A stretch of DNA of 64,000 bases from Clytia hemisphaerica (lineage: Eukaryota > Cnidaria > Hydrozoa > Leptothecata > Clytiidae), in contig CACVBU010001207.1 in NCBI GenBank assembly GCA_902728285.1, positions 1-64,000 on the forward strand, given 5' to 3'. The translations under genes were made by a program, and so were the position numbers. Of this stretch, positions 59,657 through 64,000 are shown in pieces (the stretch's first letter is position 1; every line of letters starts with the position of its first letter). The notes under the pieces were generated by a model. It did no database searches. It saw only the letters and a program-made list of their open reading frames with translations, and was not told the origin of the DNA.

Positions 59657-59790
59657 CCTTTGATTTTACTGATGAACGTGATACAATCAATGAAGTATAA
59701 GCCCGAAGGGCTAAAATCGAATCTTCTTGGTAGGATTTTAAGCTTACCAAATCCTACCAAAGTTGTGCGGCCTAGTGCGGTTAGAATCAT
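59657..59790. mobile_element. Exon-fragment duplicate fused to a truncated AGCCCGAAGGGCTA MITE
   Basis: The sequence GATTTTACTGATGAACGTGA then TACAATCAATGAAGT repeats the candidate exon at 59474-59505. It is followed directly by ATAAGCCCGAAGGGCTAAAA, the end of the hAT-like MITE family, and internal sequence (TTGGTAGGATTTTAAGC) shared with copy 48062-48351. The other MITE end is missing. Confidence 0.6.
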
Positions 59791-59902
59791 AAAAAAAGTA
59801 AGCTAAGGGACTGGTTACAAGTTTGAGAAGGGTTCTAAGATACAGAAATTAATAGAATCAATGACAGTACGTTTTTAAACATTATACATACATAATTCTT
59901 GA

Positions 59903-60010
59903 TTTTACCCAGCCGGCACACAACGTCAAAACAACGTCCATTTGACATTCATAACGTCCAAATAACGTTATTTGAACGTTAAAGCAACGTTGTGTGCCAG
60001 CTGGGTAAAA
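59903..60010. mobile_element. 108-bp MITE
   Basis: Ends TTTTACCCAGCCGGCACACA and TGTGTGCCAGCTGGGTAAAA, with AACGTC/AACGTT words inside (six). Non-coding. Confidence 0.8.
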
Positions 60011-61239
60011 GAGTAGAGTTGCAAACTAACATGTATGAAGAACTAGGCTAGCTATTTATGAATTCTGGAGAAAGAAATGCTTCCTCATGCTTCTTTTAAA
60101 CTCCAGCAGAAGGAAATCCGTCCAAAAGAAGAAAGAGTTTCGAATAACGTTACGGCAGGCTGATAGATACAATACACAGGTTTCGAATTAAATTTTTGCT
60201 TAGCTTTAGCTTTGATCCCATGTAAATTTGCACGAAAAATATCAAGTAAACAGAACGAAAATTGGCCGTGTATCAAGCAATTTTAGCTCATTTTTCCATT
60301 TTGACAGACTTCATGGGTCATTATGAAAACAAAAAACATTAAAATAAAAAGTCAATCGTTTAATCATATTTCTTTTATTGAATTTAAAATAGAAAAACAT
60401 ATTTTGAATGAACACCTGGCTTTCAAAAGAGAAGAAAGGAAAGCTATCAACCTTTTATAAGGCATTTCCCCTTATCGCTCCTTTTATTTACTTGATTTTT
60501 TCTCTCGCGCCAGATTTAATTCGAAACCCGTGTATTCAAAATGTCTCTGTGAGCGCAAGTTTGTCGAAAAGTGAATGTGCATAAAAAAAGATAAATTACC
60601 AAAAACAAAAAGAGACTTATTAAAAAATATAACAAAAACGATTAAAGTTTATTCTGAAATTCTATGAAAAAACGGTCACAGCTAAAATTGCACCTCTTGA
60701 AGAATTGCAAAGGTTAGAAAGCGAAAAAAGGCGACAATGGAGTTGACTAAATGAAAAATTCTTCTCCGTTTGGCGTGACATGGAGTTTAGTAAAGTCTAA
60801 TCAGTCTGATCCGAGCTATATGATAGGCAGGAATTAGAAAGGAATATTTGACTATACTCATTGCATTAAATTCGTAACATTGCAAATTATGATTGGCAAG
60901 GATTATAAGTACCCTAGCTAGATGATAGACAGGACAAAATTCAAATTCAAATTTTAGTGGGGGTATAGCGGACAAAAAAATGCCCGCGCGACTACGGTCG
61001 TAAAGGTCTATTGCGGAGGATTGTCAACACGCTTGGCTTACAACAGATGATTGTCATCTCTTCAATACACTTGAGACAGTTCAGAGAAAAAATAAAATAA
61101 ATAAAAGTTTAAATTGGATGAAAAAAAGTACAATTAAAGACCATTCCTTTTAATTGTAAATCCCTTGAGTGTGGTAGCAAAAAAAAAATGAGGACACATC
61201 TTTGACTTTTGTTTTGATTTTGACCTATCACACATCTTG

Positions 61240-61411
61240 GTGATTAAAATTAGGGCCGACTAAAATTAGGGCCGACTAAAATTAGGGCCGACTAAAAATT
61301 TAGAAATGGCCAAAATTTAATCATTAGTCGGCCCTTAGTGACTAAATTTTGACGAGGTGACTAAAATTAGGGCCAACTAATAATTAAGGCCGACTAATAG
61401 TTAAGGCCGAG
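61240..61411. mobile_element. TTAGTCGGCCC phrase-array element, copy 2 (partial)
   Basis: Contains four GGGCCGACTAAAATTA units and GACTAAATTTTGACGAGGTG, the inverse of words in 28026-28263. The clear terminal TTATCGG is missing on this copy. Confidence 0.65.
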
Positions 61412-61567
61412 AAGGTATATATTTTTCGACCAGAAAGCATTTTGTATTTGAAATGATGATAGTTCTGCTTTAAGAAGCATCGATGTCTTGAGATTCGCTT
61501 CCTCTCTTGAACTGATGAACTCGTTGTTTCTGAAAAAATGAACGAAATAAAAATGATATAACCATAC

Positions 61568-61793
61568 CATAGAGTTATAAAAGCCAAAAGGGCTAGATGT
61601 CGTGCTTTAAGCCAGCACATGCAAACAAAATTGAATATCGGAAAAAAATATTGTTGCTATTGTTTTCGAAAACCCGCGAAGCTTCTGATTGGTCAAGCGC
61701 TGAAATTCTGTTGTAATGTCGCGTGACTAACCACGGCACACTTTTCAGCAAAAGTATGCCATCTAGCCCCCCTTCGGGCTTTATAAATCTATG
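61568..61793. mobile_element. hAT-like MITE, AGCCCGAAGGGCTAGA family, copy 3
   Basis: The duplication AACCATAC flanks it (61560-61567, 61794-61801). Ends CATAGAGTTATAAAAGCC and GGGCTTTATAAATCTATG. Subterminal AAAAGGGCTAGATG and CATCTAGCCCCCCTTCGG. Confidence 0.85.
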
Positions 61794-62019
61794 AACCATA
61801 CTCCCGAATTTCCCTAAAGTCCCGAACAGTAGGGGGACGTCTGAATGAAATTATAAGCTAAAAACAGGCAATTTAGAGCAGTTCAGCTTGTGATAGCTGA
61901 AAATATTTGCAAAAATAAAAAAAGGGTGGGGGTCCGAAAATGTTTCAAAATTAATAACCGGTTAAGGACGTTTATTCGGGACCTTAAAGTAAATCTAATA
62001 AGGCTACATACACATGATG

Positions 62020-62275
62020 GGCTTTTCCAGAAATAGTCCGTGCACCCTCTGATATCGGACATCCAGGGGGTAGGTCCTTATAAGAGGGAGAGAAAATGAC
62101 TGGATATCCAAGAGGTACAGGACAAAATGTCTGGATATCCTTAACCCTTCTATTCACTTGGACATCCAGGATATTAAGGAGGTCTTTATTTTTAAGCCTG
62201 GCACCAATGGGGCTGTGGAAATCGAAAATAGTTATCCTCAACAGGGAAGGGTACGGAAAACTTCTGGAAAAGCCC
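62020..62275. mobile_element. MITE with GGGCTTTTCCAGAAA termini, GGATATCC core, copy 2
   Basis: Ends GGGCTTTTCCAGAAATAGTC and CTTCTGGAAAAGCCC. The interior repeats CTGGATATCC or GGACATCCAGG. It is followed after about 30 bp by the TTGTCCGGGGG-core element with similar termini. Confidence 0.75.
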
Positions 62276-62305
62276 GTTCGGTGATCGTTCCTTTTTAACA
62301 CATTG

Positions 62306-62547
62306 GGCTCTTCCAGAAAATGTCCGTAGATCGGGGTTGGAAGATATATTGTCCGGGGGTAGCGAAAAATCATCAAAATTTGCCTTGTCCGGGGGGTAAA
62401 TTTGCTCCGTCCTGAGGTTATTTGGGTTGTCCGGGAGGTAAAACCCGCTGTCCGGGGGGCAAAAAGTCACTTTGTCCGGGGGGTAAATCACTGAAAATTG
62501 TTATATCCTCCACCCCCCATATTCAAATTTCTTATGTAAAAGCCCAT
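62306..62547 (+). mobile_element. TTGTCCGGGGG phrase-array element, complete copy
   Basis: Starts TTGGGCTCTTCCAGAAAATG and ends TTATGTAAAAGCCCATTAC. Seven or so TGTCCGGGGGG phrases. Collinear with 20228-20472. It ends only 10 bp from the splice donor of the exon at 62557. Confidence 0.75.
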
Positions 62548-62556
62548 TACATATAC

Positions 62557-63358
62557 CTTATAGACATGGTTGTAAGCTTCTCTGATGAGCGGATAAGGGA
62601 AATAAATATCCAATTCTTGTTGAGTCATGTACGAAGATTCTTTCACGATCTACGAATAGAAAAAGAACTTTAAAATTATTTACAATCCAATAATAACGGT
62701 TGAATCAAGTCGAAATTTTTCACTAAGCGTCGTAAAAAAATGATTAAAGCCAGATGTTCAGCCAGAAGTAGACTCGTAAAGCCAATCTATACATGTATTG
62801 TGTGCTTATCTTGCTGGATCTTGTAAAAATAGTGTAAAAATATTTTTTCCCGCCAGAATTTTGTGCTGATATAAGCATGAAATGTCTTTATTTTCCTCGT
62901 TCTGACCGATCTTGCTCCACATCCGTATAAATTCAATATCAAAAAGCTTGTAAATAAAAATTGATGAGTAAGCAAACAATATCACTCTTATTTAAAAATA
63001 AAACCTTTAAATTCAAAGCATTCTTGATGAACTGAATTATGCAATTTTAGAAAGTACTTTCTTTAAACGGATTAAATTTCGCGAGTTTAAATTTCGCGAT
63101 TTGGCGGTTACAGTGCTATTCGCGAAATCAAATCCATGCGAAATTTTCCGAAATCCTGAATCGCGAAAATAAATCCCAAAAAAATTTCGCGAATTAATGA
63201 CCTTGCGAAAGTCAATCCGATTAAAGTAGACAATCTAAATGAAGTCTAAAACTTACCAAATCAAGCAGGATGTAAGCAGAGCCTCTCTGTTTGGGAATCA
63301 TATCTTTGCTGACATTTGATTGGTCAGTACTCAATTTCAACAATCCGGTTGCTGCGAT
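62557..63358 (-). CDS. Two exons of an unidentified minus-strand gene
   Basis: Exon 63358-63257 (34 codons, IAATGLLKLSTDQSNVSKDM onward to GSAYILLDL) and exon 62649-62557 (31 codons, containing YMTQQELDIYFPYPLIREAY then NHVYK). Both are phase 0 at both ends, with good acceptors (TATCAACAG, TATTCGTAG) and donors (GTAAGT, GTATAT). Sequence composition is clearly protein-like, but I do not recognise the family. The gene continues beyond the right edge and probably leftward. Confidence 0.6.
62862..63012 (-). repeat. Dispersed repeat, copy 2
   Basis: Same orientation as the 40496-40650 copy; both end in TCTTATTTAAAAAYAAAACC. Located in the intron between the two right-edge exons. Confidence 0.7.
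63060..63235. mobile_element. Short TTTCGCGA phrase-array MITE
   Basis: Ends TACTTTCTTTAAACGGATTA and TCAATCCGATTAAAGTA. About six ATTTCGCGA or CGCGAAAT words inside. The word AATCCGATTAAAGTA also occurs at the centre of the foldback element (about 52330). Confidence 0.6.
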
Positions 63359-63461
63359 CTGTTGATAGGTAAGAAGGGTGATCAACTATTAGGTGGTCTT
63401 TATTGGGCCATTCTGTTTTATATCTACATGGGATCGTACGAATTTTCCCAAAGGGGTCTAA

Positions 63462-63705
63462 AGGCCGGTCTCCACTTGCGCGCGCTGCGATCGCACCTTT
63501 TGGCTTCAATCCTTTTTCCTTGGAAAAAAGATTACGTCATTAAAATGCAGCGCGCGCTCGAAAAAAAAGTTAAACACATTTCAACTTTTTTCAACCGTTA
63601 CGTCATATCGCGCCAATGGAGTTGCTTCATTTTTCTTTTGACCAATAGCTTGGGCGCTCTGCTCGAAAAAGTGCGATTGAAGCGCGCGCAAGTGGAGACC
63701 GGCCT
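63462..63705. mobile_element. PIF/Harbinger-like MITE (TAA target)
   Basis: TAA on both sides (63459-63461, 63706-63708). Ends AGGCCGGTCTCCACTTGCGC and GCGCAAGTGGAGACCGGCCT. GC-rich ends with an AT-rich centre. The open frame across it has no protein features. Confidence 0.85.
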
Positions 63706-63708
63706 TAA

Positions 63709-64000
63709 GGAAAGTTTTTTATTTTCCCTTCCAGATAGAATATTGATTCGAGCTCGTCCGACCACACTTTAATGTATGAAGAAGAATTTTTCCTTTTTTT
63801 TGCGAATTTTTTCTATTTTCCAAGAATTTCTTTTGGCGTGCGACCCCTGTATGGATATTAAATGGAGCAGTCCATTGTTTTTTTTTGTTGTTTTTTTGTC
63901 GATAGTTACGTTGAGTCTTTTTTTTACTCTTTTTATTTGGAATATTGAAATATTGTTACTCTGATAGTTATATCAACCCCACAGAACAAAAAATCTGCGT
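63709..64000. other. Window edge, nothing recognised
   Basis: AT-rich, with poly-T tracts. No exon, RNA or element end can be supported. Confidence 0.5.

Larger units (their letters stand above)
60011..62019. other. Mostly unclassified AT-rich sequence
   Basis: Apart from the TTAGTCGGCCC-type relative (61240-61411) and hAT-like MITE copy 3 (61568-61793) I see no gene or structured element. It would be intronic if the exons at 59438 and 62557 belong to one gene. Confidence 0.5.

Overview
This is a gene-poor, AT-rich animal genome window in which introns and intergenic DNA are built largely from transposable elements. Two host genes can be assembled exon by exon from conserved protein sequence and splice sites. 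On the minus strand are the first eight coding exons of a ZSWIM8-type gene (start codon at 18973, running leftward to 4939). On the plus strand is a complete five-exon CTHRC1-like gene (30099-40154). Two further splice-bounded exons of an unidentified minus-strand gene lie near the right edge (62557-63358). The collagen-plus-globular CTHRC1 protein, the intron-rich genes and the abundance of very small inverted-repeat elements suggest a marine invertebrate, most likely a cnidarian (anthozoan). That assignment is inference; no species marker is present.

Layout: 1-954, tail of a decayed Bel/Pao-type LTR retrotransposon. 955-4938, C-rich repeat families and a 62-bp tandem repeat. 4939-18973, ZSWIM8 exons separated by element-filled introns, including a roughly 3-kb element with long inverted ends at 8024-10994 and a palindrome at 13297-13980. 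18974-30098, no recognised gene but a dense series of inverted-repeat elements, several with target-site duplications readable in the sequence, and a tRNA-derived SINE. 30099-40154, CTHRC1-like gene; its 6.5-kb intron 3 contains further palindromes and a diverged repeat array. 40155-42150, repeats.

42151-56110 is a decayed Helitron, the most remarkable object here. In order it carries a USP-like (ubiquitin-protease-fold) cysteine peptidase region, a charged repeat region with a CxxC zinc motif, a DUF6570-like region, the Helitron Rep domain and a PIF1-type helicase. Three unrelated elements have been inserted into it: a 3.2-kb inverted-repeat element with an 8-bp duplication, a TA-flanked mariner-type MITE that itself contains a hAT-like MITE, and a 3.76-kb foldback element with a 9-bp duplication whose arms are made of three different tandem repeats. 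In two of the three cases, removing the insert and one duplication copy rejoins the interrupted reading frame.

56111-64000 holds a 650-bp palindrome, a SINE-containing inverted-repeat element, more MITEs and the right-edge exons.

The general theme is a class of short elements here called phrase-array elements: inverted ends enclosing several copies of a 7-25 bp phrase, with a different phrase in each family. Some share termini while differing in phrase. This is the pattern I consider most worth systematic study, together with the Helitron and its inserted foldback element.
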